DNA of 62,975 nt from contig CAIMBK010000042.1 of the NCBI GenBank assembly GCA_903839195.1, forward strand, positions 1 through 62,975, in the 5' to 3' direction. The notes beneath the pieces are model-generated. The model was not told the origin of the DNA, did not search any database, and worked only from the letters and a program-made list of their open reading frames with translations. Shown one piece after another: positions 52,564 through 61,678 of this stretch (its first letter is position 1; each line of letters begins with the position of its first letter). Position numbers and translations under genes: made by a program. This stretch comes from an uncultured Bacteroidota bacterium (GTDB lineage: Bacteria; Bacteroidota; Bacteroidia; Flavobacteriales; Flavobacteriaceae).

Positions 52564-53796
52564 TTGAAAAGAATAGCCCTATTTCTTATCGTTTTTTTGA
52601 CATTGGTTTCTTGCAATAAATCCAAAGAAATCAAAATCAAACCCGAACCCATTGTATTTGAGTTTGGATACAGACTCAACGACTATATTGTGCTTAGGGA
52701 TACGATTCACGATGGCGATACGTTCGGAAGTATTTTGTCCAAACAAAACATCGGCGATAAACAAATTTATGACATTGTAGAAAAAGTAAAAGACACGTTC
52801 GATGTGCGAATTGTTCGAACAGAAAAACCCTACACGATGCTTTTGTCAAAAGACAAATCCAAAAAACTACAAGCGTTTATTTATCAACCTGATCGTTTGA
52901 GTTATTATATAATTGATTTTAAGGATTCCATTATTGCCCGAAAAAAAATAAAACCCGTTACCATTAGACGCAGAACTATCGCAGGAGAATTAAATGGGTC
53001 GCTTTCGGAAACCTTAGAAAAACAAAAAGTAGAAGGCGCTTTGGCCACTAGAATATCTAAAATTTATGCTTGGTCCATTGATTTTTTTAAGCTTCAAAAA
53101 GGAGATAAATTTGGAATCACATTTACGGAACGATTTATAAATGATAGTATTTATGATGGAGTTGATAGCCTCGAAGCCGCTTTTTTTGAATACAAAGGAA
53201 AAATGATTTATGCCTTTCCATTTGTTCAAAATCAACAATCGAGTAAAATTGAATACTTTGATGAGGAAGGAAAAGCGTTGAAGAATTTTTTCCTAAAAGC
53301 GCCTTTGAAATTTGTAAATATTACCTCGCGATACGCGAAAAACCGATTTCATCCCGTTCAAATGATATGGAAAGCCCACAAAGGAACCGATTATGCCGCG
53401 CCTCAAGGATCGCCAATTATGACAACCGCAAACGGTGTTGTAGAACAAACGGGTTTTACAGCAGGAAACGGTAATTTTGTCAAAGTGAAACACGACAGAA
53501 CCTATTCGACCCAATATTTACACATGTCTAGAATACTTGTAAAACGCGGACAACATGTAACGCAAGGTCAAACCATAGGAAAAGTGGGAAGTACCGGTTT
53601 GGCAACAGGCCCGCACGTTTGTTATCGATTTTGGAAAAATGGGGTACAAGTTGACGCCTTGCGACTCAAACTTCCCAATTCGAGCCCGATGAATCCGGCC
53701 TATAAATCACGATTTATGGTGCAAATGCTTCCATTAAAAAAGGAATTAGATAGCGTAGCATCATTAAAATATAAAAAAACAAATCAACGAAAATAA
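52564..53796 (+). CDS. M23 peptidoglycan metallopeptidase, lipoprotein, HxC variant
   Basis: The 410-residue product starts at TTG, the only start that gives the lipoprotein signal (ALFLIVFLTLVSCN, Cys17); the upstream in-frame codon run reaches a stop at 52540. Residues ~35-115 resemble the LysM-like OapA domain and ~260-375 the LytM/M23 domain. Zinc-site residues are His272 and Asp276 (HKGTD). The usual HxH is His351-Val-Cys353, so the expected second His ligand is Cys. Likely DD- or LD-endopeptidase in the periplasm. Confidence 0.92.
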   Translation: MKRIALFLIVFLTLVSCNKSKEIKIKPEPIVFEFGYRLNDYIVLRDTIHDGDTFGSILSKQNIGDKQIYDIVEKVKDTFDVRIVRTEKPYTMLLSKDKSKKLQAFIYQPDRLSYYIIDFKDSIIARKKIKPVTIRRRTIAGELNGSLSETLEKQKVEGALATRISKIYAWSIDFFKLQKGDKFGITFTERFINDSIYDGVDSLEAAFFEYKGKMIYAFPFVQNQQSSKIEYFDEEGKALKNFFLKAPLKFVNITSRYAKNRFHPVQMIWKAHKGTDYAAPQGSPIMTTANGVVEQTGFTAGNGNFVKVKHDRTYSTQYLHMSRILVKRGQHVTQGQTIGKVGSTGLATGPHVCYRFWKNGVQVDALRLKLPNSSPMNPAYKSRFMVQMLPLKKELDSVASLKYKKTNQRK

Positions 53797-53799
53797 GTC

Positions 53800-55440
53800 A
53801 TGGCATTACCAAAAATAAATCCGACCAAAACAAACGCTTGGCAACAATTAGAAAATCATTTTCTAGAAATGAAAACCGTTTCTATGCCAGAATTATTTCA
53901 AAATGATAAGGAAAGAGCCGAAAAATTTCATTTGCAATGGGACGATTTTTTAGTTGATTATTCTAAAAATAAAATCAATCAGGAAACGGTTAATTTGCTT
54001 TTGAAATTGGCCGATGAGGTTCAATTGAAAGCCGCCATTTCCAGTTATTTTGGTGGAGATGCAATCAATCAAACGGAAAACAGAGCTGTTCTTCATATGG
54101 CGTTGCGTGCACAAGAAACCGCGTCGTATTTAGTAGACGGAAAAAATGTAATGCCCGAGATTTTTGAAGTAAAAAACAAAATCAAACAATTTACCAACGA
54201 AGTTTTGAATGGCGACAGAAAAGGATTTACCGGAAAACCTTTTACCGATATCGTAAACATAGGAATTGGCGGTTCGGATTTAGGGCCCGCAATGGTTGTT
54301 GAAGCTTTGCAGTTCTATAAAAATCATTTAAATGTTCATTTTGTTTCCAATGTTGATGGCGACCATGTGAATGAAATTATCAAAAAACTAAATCCAGAAA
54401 CAACCCTTTTTGTTATTGTTTCCAAAACATTTACGACCCAAGAAACATTAACCAATTCGAAAACGATTCGAACGTGGTTTTTAAAATCGGCAACACAAAA
54501 CGACGTTGCCAAACATTTTGTGGCCGTTTCTACGAATATTCAAAAAGTAACCGATTTTGGAATAAACCCTGAGAATGTTTTTCCAATGTGGGATTGGGTT
54601 GGCGGCCGTTTTTCTTTGTGGAGCGCTGTTGGATTATCTATAAGTTTGGCCGTTGGATACGAAAATTTTGATGGCCTTTTGAAAGGCGCAAACAAAATGG
54701 ACAACCATTTTCAAACCACCTCTTTCGACAAAAACATTCCTGTAATTCTCGCTTTATTGAGTATTTGGTATAACAATTTTTTCGGAGCAGAAAGTGAAGC
54801 CTTAATTCCGTATACACAATATTTGCAAAAATTAGCGCCCTATTTGCAACAAGGAATCATGGAAAGCAACGGAAAAAGCATCGGAAGAGACGGAAAACCA
54901 GTTGATTATCAAACGGGAACCATTATTTGGGGCGAACCCGGAACCAATTCGCAACACGCCTTTTTTCAATTAATTCACCAAGGAACCAAATTAATTCCGA
55001 CCGATTTCATTGGATTTGTAAAACCACTTTATGGCGACAAAGACCATCATGATAAATTAATGTCTAATTTCTTTGCGCAAACCGAAGCGCTTTTGAACGG
55101 AAAAACCGAAGCACAAGTAAAATCCGAATTCGAAAAACAAGGAATTACCTCCGAAAAAGCCGCTTTTTTGTTGCCTTTCAAAGTATTCGAAGGAAATAAA
55201 CCCACCAACACGCTTTTGATTCAAAAACTGACGCCCGAAACTCTTGGTTCGTTGGTTGCTTTGTACGAACATAAAATATTTGTACAAGGAATTATTTGGA
55301 ATATTTTCAGTTATGACCAATGGGGAGTTGAATTAGGAAAGCAACTAGCGTCGTCTATTTTGGAAGAAATCCATTCGAATAGTTTGAAAAATCATGATAG
55401 TTCGACCGAGATGTTATTAAAAAAATACCTTAAGATATAA
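53800..55440 (+). CDS. pgi: Glucose-6-phosphate isomerase
   Basis: The 546-residue enzyme interconverts glucose 6-phosphate and fructose 6-phosphate. Motifs are [17 protein letters not shown] (sugar-phosphate binding), [32 protein letters not shown] (family signature 1) and [19 protein letters not shown] with the catalytic His. The length is typical. It starts three bases after the M23 gene, so probably in the same transcript. Confidence 0.97.
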   Translation: MALPKINPTKTNAWQQLENHFLEMKTVSMPELFQNDKERAEKFHLQWDDFLVDYSKNKINQETVNLLLKLADEVQLKAAISSYFGGDAINQTENRAVLHMALRAQETASYLVDGKNVMPEIFEVKNKIKQFTNEVLNGDRKGFTGKPFTDIVNIGIGGSDLGPAMVVEALQFYKNHLNVHFVSNVDGDHVNEIIKKLNPETTLFVIVSKTFTTQETLTNSKTIRTWFLKSATQNDVAKHFVAVSTNIQKVTDFGINPENVFPMWDWVGGRFSLWSAVGLSISLAVGYENFDGLLKGANKMDNHFQTTSFDKNIPVILALLSIWYNNFFGAESEALIPYTQYLQKLAPYLQQGIMESNGKSIGRDGKPVDYQTGTIIWGEPGTNSQHAFFQLIHQGTKLIPTDFIGFVKPLYGDKDHHDKLMSNFFAQTEALLNGKTEAQVKSEFEKQGITSEKAAFLLPFKVFEGNKPTNTLLIQKLTPETLGSLVALYEHKIFVQGIIWNIFSYDQWGVELGKQLASSILEEIHSNSLKNHDSSTEMLLKKYLKI

Positions 55441-55496
55441 CCAAATAGGATTGCCGTTTAAAATCAAAACGGAAGTTTAATCTATTACTTTTTTAT

Positions 55497-55504
55497 TATA
55501 TTTG
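55497..55504 (+). promoter_or_regulatory. Candidate promoter -7 box for the 55531 membrane protein
   Basis: TATATTTG, exact consensus, 26 bases before the ATG. A convincing TTG element is not seen. Confidence 0.55.
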
Positions 55505-55530
55505 TTTTCAATCAATCAAAAATTAAAACT

Positions 55531-55968
55531 ATGGAATTATATACTATTCTTCAAAAAGCACATTCTGGATTGGCCTATTTAGCACTTTTAATGCTCGTTA
55601 TTGTTGTTGCAAACGCGTTAATTGGCGTTTTTTCTAAGAAAGAATTTACCGAAAAAGATCGAAAAATTGCGCTTTTTGGACTTATTGCCACTCATGTCCA
55701 ATTGCTATTTGGATTAATTTTATATTTTGTTTCCCCTTTAGGATTTAAATCTTTAGGCGAAATGTCAGATAAAGCACTACGATTGACGTCTTTGGAACAT
55801 CCTTTTATCAATATCTTGGCCATCGCATTAATAACAATCGGTTGGTCAAAACACAAGAAAATTGCGGAAAGCACTTCGAAATTTAAAACATTTGCCGTTT
55901 TTTATGGCGTAGGATTACTTTTAATTTTAATCAGAATTCCATGGAGTTTATGGTTGTGTAAGCAATAA
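55531..55968 (+). CDS. Small four-helix membrane protein (cytochrome b-like annotation)
   Basis: The 145-residue inner-membrane protein has four hydrophobic helices (~13-33, 46-68, 88-105, 122-142). His residues sit at positions expected for heme-type bundles (HSGLAYLALL, ATHVQLLFG, LEHPFINILA). Homologues in Bacteroidetes are often labelled cytochrome B, but heme binding is not shown. It is not known to belong to an operon here. Confidence 0.8.
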   Translation: MELYTILQKAHSGLAYLALLMLVIVVANALIGVFSKKEFTEKDRKIALFGLIATHVQLLFGLILYFVSPLGFKSLGEMSDKALRLTSLEHPFINILAIALITIGWSKHKKIAESTSKFKTFAVFYGVGLLLILIRIPWSLWLCKQ

Positions 55969-56004
55969 TCCAATTATTGGAGTACATCCAAAAAAACGCA
56001 TAGT

Positions 56005-56484
56005 ATGAAAAAAAAATCCGCCATTCAATATCTTTTTGTTGCCCTATTTTTTTTGTCAGGAATTTCTGTTTTCGCCCAAGCTAAAGTAAAATCGCAGCAG
56101 TCAAAAACAATTCAAGACACGACCAAAAAAAGTAGCGCCCTAATTGATAGCACCAAAATAAATCTAAATTTTAAATACAAATCATTCAAAAACAAAGCGC
56201 ACGCCTCCTATTATGCCAATAAATTCAACGGAAAAAAAACAGCAAGTGGCGCCCGATTTGACAATAACAAATACACTGCCGCACACCGAAAATTACCCTT
56301 CGGAACAATACTTCGAATCACAAATGAAGAAAACAAAAAATCAGTAATAGTAGTAGTTACCGATCGCGGACCGTTCTCAAGAGGAAGAGAAATCGACCTT
56401 ACAAAACGCGCTTTTATGGACATTGCGCAAAATAAAAACAGCGGCACTTTAAAAGTAACTATCGAAATTGTCGAAAAACAATAG
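56005..56484 (+). CDS. RlpA-family septal ring lytic transglycosylase
   Basis: The 159-residue exported protein has a signal peptide ending SVFAQ. A double-psi beta-barrel RlpA domain follows (AHASYYANKFNGKKTASGARFDNNKYTAAHRKLPFGT ... VVVTDRGPFSRGREIDLTKRAF). The catalytic-type Asp in TDRGPF is present. The family cleaves or binds denuded glycan strands. There is no SPOR domain, so it is the short form. It is convergent with the CYTH gene, six bases from stop to stop. Confidence 0.93.
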   Translation: MKKKSAIQYLFVALFFLSGISVFAQAKVKSQQSKTIQDTTKKSSALIDSTKINLNFKYKSFKNKAHASYYANKFNGKKTASGARFDNNKYTAAHRKLPFGTILRITNEENKKSVIVVVTDRGPFSRGREIDLTKRAFMDIAQNKNSGTLKVTIEIVEKQ

Positions 56485-56490
56485 CGACGG

Positions 56491-56964
56491 TTATTTCCCC
56501 CATTTCGAATACGGATTTTGAGACAAAAAAGCATTATAAAACCGCTCGTCATTCGTCACTTCTTCACCAATCCAAGTCGGTTTTTCAAACGATTCGGTTT
56601 CCGAACCAAGTTCTACCTCGGCCATAATTAAACCCGAATTTTCGCCATAAAATTCATCCACCTCAAAAACATGTTGTCCCACTTTTACCTCAAATCGCAT
56701 TTTTGAAATCACCCCGCTTTCACACAAATCCAAAAGCGCTTTTGCCTCCGCGACAGGAATTTCTTTTTCCCACTCAAAACGCGACATTCCCGATTGATTT
56801 CCCTTGCCTTTAATCGTCAAAAACCCTTTTTCACCCTTAATCCGAACCCGAACCGTCCGCTCAGGATTCGAATTCAAATAGCCTTGCGCAATCTGATTTT
56901 TTGCAAAAGCCAATACTTTATAAGCATCGGAAGTAACCAAAAACTTTCGTTCAATTTCTATCAT
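56491..56964 (-). CDS. CYTH-domain phosphatase/cyclase-like protein
   Basis: The 157-residue product begins with the CYTH ExExK motif (MIEIERKFLV). Basic and acidic strand motifs follow (RTVRVRIKGEKGFLTIKGKG, FEVDEFYGENSGLIMAEVELGSE) that line the triphosphate tunnel. Members hydrolyse triphosphate or tripolyphosphate, or act as class IV adenylate cyclases. The short stand-alone form is usually a triphosphatase. A structured repeat begins 13 bases upstream of its ATG. Confidence 0.92.
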   Translation of the reverse strand: MIEIERKFLVTSDAYKVLAFAKNQIAQGYLNSNPERTVRVRIKGEKGFLTIKGKGNQSGMSRFEWEKEIPVAEAKALLDLCESGVISKMRFEVKVGQHVFEVDEFYGENSGLIMAEVELGSETESFEKPTWIGEEVTNDERFYNAFLSQNPYSKWGK

Positions 56965-56976
56965 TTTTCTTTTTTT

Positions 56977-57060
56977 GGAGCTATTTCCAGCTTTCCGCTA
57001 TATCCACGTGATTGCTTCGTCACTCGCAATGACGCGGGATGCCGCTGCAACCTGGGCTAG
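56977..57060 (+). repeat. Structured dispersed repeat, copy 2 (between CYTH gene and pyk)
   Basis: It has the same outer sequences as the 49230 copy (GGAGCT ... CGCTATATCCACG ... GGGATGCCGCTGC ... GGGCTAG). The stem pair T-A of copy 1 is A-T here (CCAG/CTGG), a compensatory change. The inner part is not the simple hairpin of copy 1 but GTGATTGCTTC...CGCAATGAC, similar to a palindrome dispersed in many bacteria. Confidence 0.8.
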
Positions 57061-57144
57061 TTCGATTTCCAAATGTACCAAATCTTTTCCAAACCGAATT
57101 TCTTTTATTCAAACAAAAAACGATTAGAATTTAATTATTAGACA

Positions 57145-57173
57145 CAAAAAAACCGATAGTAAACTACCGGTTT
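57145..57173 (-). terminator. Terminator after pyk
   Basis: On the minus strand AAACCGGTAG pairs with CTATCGGTTT (one G-U) around a four-base loop, followed by a T run. It lies 23 bases past the pyk stop. Confidence 0.88.
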
Positions 57174-57195
57174 AATTTATAAAATAGCTACTTTT

Positions 57196-58626
57196 TTAAT
57201 CAATTTCAGAAACACGCAACGTGTTTACCATTCCTTTGTCAACAATTGGCATAGCCGCAAGGTTAATCAACATATCGCCTTTTTCAACACAGCCTTCGTT
57301 TTTAGCAATCATATTGATATCTACAATTGTATCGTCGGTACTTTCAAATCTGTCGTAGAAAAACGATTTAACGCCCCAAAGCAAATTCAATTGCGTCAGG
57401 ATTCTTCGGTTGGAAGTAAATACCAAAATATGTGCTTTTGGTCGCCATGCTGAAATTTGAAAAGCCGTATAACCACTGTTGGTTAAAGTGCTAATCGCTT
57501 TGGCATTAATTGCATTGGCCATTTGCGCCGCATGTTGGCAAATTGTTTTAGTAATGTATCGTTTTGTTTTGATTTGGGGTGTGTTTTGAGGCACTTGAAT
57601 AAGAGATGAATCTTCGACGGCTTCAATAATTTGGGTCATTCTTTCAATTACTTGAACCGGATAATTTCCGACCGAAGTTTCGCCAGAAAGCATTACCGCA
57701 TCGGCGCCATCCATTACGGAATTGGCCACATCATTTACTTCCGCACGCGTTGGCGTAAGGCTTGTAATCATGGTTTCCATCATTTGCGTAGCGATAATTA
57801 CAGGAATTCGCGCTGTTTTTGCTCGGTGAACCAATTGTTTTTGAATAAGCGGAACTTCATGCGCTGGAACCTCAACACCCAAGTCGCCACGAGCTACCAT
57901 CAATCCATCACAATGGGCAACAATCGTATCGATATTGGCCACGCCTTCTGGTTTTTCAATTTTAGCAATAACGGGAATTTTATGACCCGAATGTTTGGCA
58001 ATCAAATCGTTTAATTCCATCAAATCTTCGGCAGTTCTAACGAAAGAAAGCGCAATCCAATCGACTTTTTGCTCAATTGCAAACAAAGCATCACGAATGT
58101 CTTTTTCGGTTAAAGCAGGCAAAGAAACTTTTGTGTTTGGAAGGTTAACGCCTTTTTTTGATTTCAAAGGACCGCCTTGAATCACTTTACAAACTACTTC
58201 TGAAGTCCGATTCGTTTCCACGGCTTCAAAAATTAATTTTCCATCATCAAGCAGGATTAGTTCTCCTGGATTCACGTCTTTTGGAAATTCTTTATAATTC
58301 ATATACACTCTTTGCGCCGTTCCGATAACATCTTCTGCGGTTTGGAAAGTAATCAAATCGCCGTCATTTACAACAACATCTTCCGTCATCACACCAACAC
58401 GAAGTTTTGGCCCTTGTAAATCGCCTAAAATGGCGGTTGTATAACCAAATTCGTCGTTTAATCCTCGAATTAAATCAATTTTTGATTTTACATCTTCGTA
58501 ATCAGCATGCGAAAAATTTACTCGGAAAACGTTTACTCCGGCATCAATCATGTTTTTCAAAACTTCTTTTGAACTACAAGCAGGCCCTAGCGTGGCAACT
58601 ATTTTTGTTTTTTTGTTTGTTGACAT
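57196..58626 (-). CDS. pyk: Pyruvate kinase
   Basis: The 476-residue glycolytic enzyme makes ATP and pyruvate from phosphoenolpyruvate. Motifs are KIVATLGPACSS, VFRVNFSHADYEDV, the active-site Lys/Glu region VIAKIEKPEGVANI with MVARGDLGVEVP, and PTRAEVNDVANSVMDGADAVMLSGETSVG. The C-terminal regulatory domain is complete. It follows the IPExxxVDY gene by five bases in a rnc-IPExxxVDY-pyk run. Confidence 0.97.
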   Translation of the reverse strand: MSTNKKTKIVATLGPACSSKEVLKNMIDAGVNVFRVNFSHADYEDVKSKIDLIRGLNDEFGYTTAILGDLQGPKLRVGVMTEDVVVNDGDLITFQTAEDVIGTAQRVYMNYKEFPKDVNPGELILLDDGKLIFEAVETNRTSEVVCKVIQGGPLKSKKGVNLPNTKVSLPALTEKDIRDALFAIEQKVDWIALSFVRTAEDLMELNDLIAKHSGHKIPVIAKIEKPEGVANIDTIVAHCDGLMVARGDLGVEVPAHEVPLIQKQLVHRAKTARIPVIIATQMMETMITSLTPTRAEVNDVANSVMDGADAVMLSGETSVGNYPVQVIERMTQIIEAVEDSSLIQVPQNTPQIKTKRYITKTICQHAAQMANAINAKAISTLTNSGYTAFQISAWRPKAHILVFTSNRRILTQLNLLWGVKSFFYDRFESTDDTIVDINMIAKNEGCVEKGDMLINLAAMPIVDKGMVNTLRVSEID

Positions 58627-58631
58627 TGGTA

Positions 58632-59114
58632 TTAAAAAATTAAATTGTTTTTTGATTTTATTGTACTTGTTTCAACCGAATAGGCGGCTGACAAACTTCG
58701 TATGGAATTGATTTTTTTGATAATTTCTGTGGATGCCATTTCGGAGTTTTCAATTTTTAGGAAAAAATCTACTTTTTTCATTTCTGGCAAAAGAAACACT
58801 TTGGTTGCCACATTCATCATGGTGTTTTCAAATAGATTTTGCTTTATTTCTTGATTATTAAGGACAACTTCGTTTTTGTTTTGAATCAAATTCCAGCAAC
58901 TATCTTTTTCTATATTTTCGAAAAAAAACCTCGAAAAAAAAGTAGTTCCTTCTTTAATGTTGATTTGAATTTCGTTTTTGTTTTTACTTAATAAAACAGG
59001 CAATTTTTGATTTATAAAATAGGCCAATCGATAATCTTCTAAGGAAGTATGAATAGCAATAAGCTCATAATCAACCTCGTCAAATTCCTCAAAATGTAAT
59101 CGATGAATCGCCAT
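58632..59114 (-). CDS. IPExxxVDY family protein
   Basis: The 160-residue soluble protein of unknown function is typical of Bacteroidetes and lies, as usual, between rnc and pyk. It carries the naming motif as LLPEMKKVDFFL (~residues 107-118). The N-terminal part has FEEFDEVDYELIAIHTSLEDYRLAYFINQKL. No signal, membrane or metal motif is visible. The steady linkage to pyk and rnc is the only functional hint. Confidence 0.9.
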   Translation of the reverse strand: MAIHRLHFEEFDEVDYELIAIHTSLEDYRLAYFINQKLPVLLSKNKNEIQINIKEGTTFFSRFFFENIEKDSCWNLIQNKNEVVLNNQEIKQNLFENTMMNVATKVFLLPEMKKVDFFLKIENSEMASTEIIKKINSIRSLSAAYSVETSTIKSKNNLIF

Positions 59115-59221
59115 TTCAAATAAATTAAGTCGTAAATATAGTATTTCTAATTAATAATCAATAGCCAAATGCAGTATGAAATCGATAATTTAGTAACGAA
59201 AACGATATAGCTGATTGAATT

Positions 59222-59968
59222 TTAGGTATTATTTCTGTCCATTTTTTCTTGAAACGCAAAATAAGCTCTTTGGGAGGCTTTTTCTTCTGCTTTCTTTTTA
59301 GACGAAGCTCGGGCTTTTGCAATAACGCGATCATCGATGCTCAGTTTCACGCCAAACAATCGTTCGCCGCTACTATCATTGTCTTCATAAACATCATAAT
59401 GAAATTTTTTCTTCTCTTTTTGACACCATTCAATCAATAAACTTTTGTAGCTGATTACTTTGCCTTCGAGTTTTGCAATATCAACATAAGGAATAATCAC
59501 CCTTTTTTGAATAAATTTCTCACAATACGAATAACCTCTATCGGTATAAATCGCGCCAACAAGGGCTTCGAAAAGATTGCCGTGAATGTTTTCGCCAAAA
59601 TGTTGCACGGGAACTTTGCTTTCAATAAATTGAATTAAATTCAAATCCCTCCCCAATTCATTTAAGTGTTCGCGACTGACAATTTTGGACCGCATTTTGG
59701 TTAAATAACCTTCATCGCCGGCGGGTGCTTCGTTAAAAAGATGGGCCGCAATTACGGAACTTATGATGGAATCGCCTAAAAACTCTAAGCGTTCATAATT
59801 TATCGGATTTCCAACACTGTCCAATTTACTTGTTGACCGATGCGTGAATCCTTTTTTGTAAAAAGTTAGATTTATTGGTTCAAAACTAAGAATTTTTTGA
59901 AGTGTATCAAAAAAAATCCCGTCTTCATGAGAACGGGATTTCTGAAATATTTTTTTGATAATATTCAT
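59222..59968 (-). CDS. rnc: Ribonuclease III
   Basis: The 248-residue double-strand RNA endonuclease has the signature ERLEFLGDSIIS (~residues 59-70) and the second metal-binding motif NLFEALVGAIYTDRGY. A C-terminal dsRNA-binding domain follows (SYKSLLIEWCQKEKKKFHYDVYEDN ... ARASSKKKAEEKASQRAYFAF). It lies nine bases after fabF. Its own leader could be a target if the hairpin upstream of fabF is processed. Confidence 0.96.
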   Translation of the reverse strand: MNIIKKIFQKSRSHEDGIFFDTLQKILSFEPINLTFYKKGFTHRSTSKLDSVGNPINYERLEFLGDSIISSVIAAHLFNEAPAGDEGYLTKMRSKIVSREHLNELGRDLNLIQFIESKVPVQHFGENIHGNLFEALVGAIYTDRGYSYCEKFIQKRVIIPYVDIAKLEGKVISYKSLLIEWCQKEKKKFHYDVYEDNDSSGERLFGVKLSIDDRVIAKARASSKKKAEEKASQRAYFAFQEKMDRNNT

Positions 59969-59977
59969 AAATGAAAA

Positions 59978-61231
59978 TTAGTTTTCCAATTTTTTTACCA
60001 AAACACAAGCATTGTGTCCGCCAAAGCCAAACGTATTACTCATCAACACTTTTACGTCTCTTTTTTGAGGAACATTAAACGTAAAATTCAATTTACCATC
60101 AATGTCTTCATCATCGGTAAAATGATTTATCGTTGGAGGAATTATTCCGTTTTGAATCGCAAGAATCGACGAAATCGTTTCTACCGCACCAGCAGCGCCC
60201 AATAAATGACCCGTCATCGACTTAGTCGAATTCAGGTTCATGGAATAAGCGTGGTCACCAAAAACGTGAAGAATGGCTTTGCTTTCGGCAATGTCGCCAA
60301 GTGGTGTTGAAGTTCCGTGCATGTTCACACCATCTACGTCGGTTGGTTTCAAACCCGCATCGCGCAAACAGTTAAACATTACATTTTTTGCCCCCAATCC
60401 TTCTGGATGTGGCGCTGTAATATGATAAGCATCTGCTGACATTCCGCCTCCGCCAATTTCGCAATAAATTTTTGCGCCTCGGGCTTTTGCGTGTTCATAT
60501 TCTTCTAGAATTAATGCTCCAGCACCTTCGCCAAGTACAAATCCGTCACGGTCTTTGTCCATTGGTCTTGAAGCCGTTTTTGGATCGTCATTTCGAGTTG
60601 ATAAAGCATGCATCGCATTGAAACCACCCATTCCAGCAATGGTTACGGCGGCTTCAGAACCTCCAGTTACCATTACATCGGCGTGACCCAAACGAATATA
60701 ATTGAAAGCATCAATAATTGCATTTGTAGAGGAAGCACAAGCGGAAACCGTTCCAAAATTTGGACCTCGGAATCCATATTTTATAGAAATATGCCCACAA
60801 GCAATATCTCCAATCATTTTAGGAATAAAAAATGGATTAAATCGTGGTGTTCCGTCTCCGGCAGCAAAATTTAAAACTTCAATTTGAAAAGTTTCCAATC
60901 CGCCAATTCCAGAACCCCAAATAACGCCTGCGCGGTCTTTGTCTAATTTTTCCATATCAAAATTGGCGTCGTTCATTGCTTCATCGGAAGAAACCATGGC
61001 ATATTGCGCATAACGGTCCATTTTTCTGGCCTCTTTTCGATCCATAAAATTTTCAACATCAAAATTTTTCAATTCGCAAGCAAACTGTGTTTTGAATTTT
61101 GAAGCATCAAAATAGGTAATTGGGGCAGCGCCGCTAATTCCATTAATTAAGCCATTCCAATATTCTTGAACAGTATTTCCAATTGGAGTAAGCGCACCTA
61201 AACCAGTAACTACAACTCGCCTTAATTCCAT
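59978..61231 (-). CDS. fabF: Beta-ketoacyl-ACP synthase II
   Basis: The 417-residue condensing enzyme elongates fatty acids on ACP. Catalytic Cys165 (TVSACASSTNAI), the first His (GVNMHGTSTPLGD) and the second His with Lys (STKSMTGHLLGAAGA) are intact, with the C-terminal NTFGFGGHNACVLV. acpP lies 180 bases upstream with its own terminator. rnc follows nine bases later. This acpP-fabF-rnc order is widespread in bacteria. Confidence 0.97.
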   Translation of the reverse strand: MELRRVVVTGLGALTPIGNTVQEYWNGLINGISGAAPITYFDASKFKTQFACELKNFDVENFMDRKEARKMDRYAQYAMVSSDEAMNDANFDMEKLDKDRAGVIWGSGIGGLETFQIEVLNFAAGDGTPRFNPFFIPKMIGDIACGHISIKYGFRGPNFGTVSACASSTNAIIDAFNYIRLGHADVMVTGGSEAAVTIAGMGGFNAMHALSTRNDDPKTASRPMDKDRDGFVLGEGAGALILEEYEHAKARGAKIYCEIGGGGMSADAYHITAPHPEGLGAKNVMFNCLRDAGLKPTDVDGVNMHGTSTPLGDIAESKAILHVFGDHAYSMNLNSTKSMTGHLLGAAGAVETISSILAIQNGIIPPTINHFTDDEDIDGKLNFTFNVPQKRDVKVLMSNTFGFGGHNACVLVKKLEN

Positions 61232-61265
61232 AAAGTGTCCTTTTTAGTTATAAATTTAAACAAAT

Positions 61266-61314
61266 AATACCTATGCTTTCTTCTATGTATAAATCATAAA
61301 AAGACATAGGTATT
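61266..61314 (-). other. Long inverted repeat in the fabF leader
   Basis: AATACCTATG (61266-61275) and CATAGGTATT (61305-61314) are perfect 10-base reverse complements around 29 bases that can pair partly themselves (TATG/CATA). There is no T run, so it is not a terminator. It lies 35 bases before fabF, after the acpP terminator, and could be a regulatory or RNase III-sensitive hairpin. Confidence 0.6.
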
Positions 61315-61376
61315 ACAGTAAAATATAGTAAAGATTGAAAGAAATCAATCGTTTTTTAATTTTATAAAAATAATAA

Positions 61377-61403
61377 CACCCGCAAACACTAGGGCTGCGG
61401 GTG
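61377..61403 (-). terminator. Terminator after acpP
   Basis: CACCCGCA and TGCGGGTG are perfect 8-base arms around an 11-base loop. On the minus strand a T-rich tail follows. It starts eight bases past the acpP stop. fabF probably needs read-through or its own promoter. Confidence 0.85.
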
Positions 61404-61411
61404 CATAAGTA

Positions 61412-61648
61412 TTATTTTTTTGCTTCTTCGATGTAAGAAATTGCTTGTCCTACAGTAGCAATGTTTTCTGCTTGGTCATCTGGAATCTGGATATCAAATT
61501 CTTTTTCAAACTCCATAATAAGCTCAACAGTGTCTAATGAATCTGCTCCTAGATCGTTTGTGAAGCTAGCTTCTGTTACAACTTCGTTTTCGTCAACGCC
61601 TAATTTGTCTACGATAATCGCTTTAACTCTTGATGCAATGTCTGACAT
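61412..61648 (-). CDS. acpP: Acyl carrier protein
   Basis: The 78-residue acidic protein carries the phosphopantetheine site at Ser37 ([16 protein letters not shown]). It delivers acyl chains to FabF and other fatty-acid enzymes. It is encoded just before fabF and rnc. A TATTTTTG box lies 31 bases upstream. Confidence 0.97.
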   Translation of the reverse strand: MSDIASRVKAIIVDKLGVDENEVVTEASFTNDLGADSLDTVELIMEFEKEFDIQIPDDQAENIATVGQAISYIEEAKK

Positions 61649-61678
61649 AATATTTAATTTTAAAATTTAAATTGGTTG

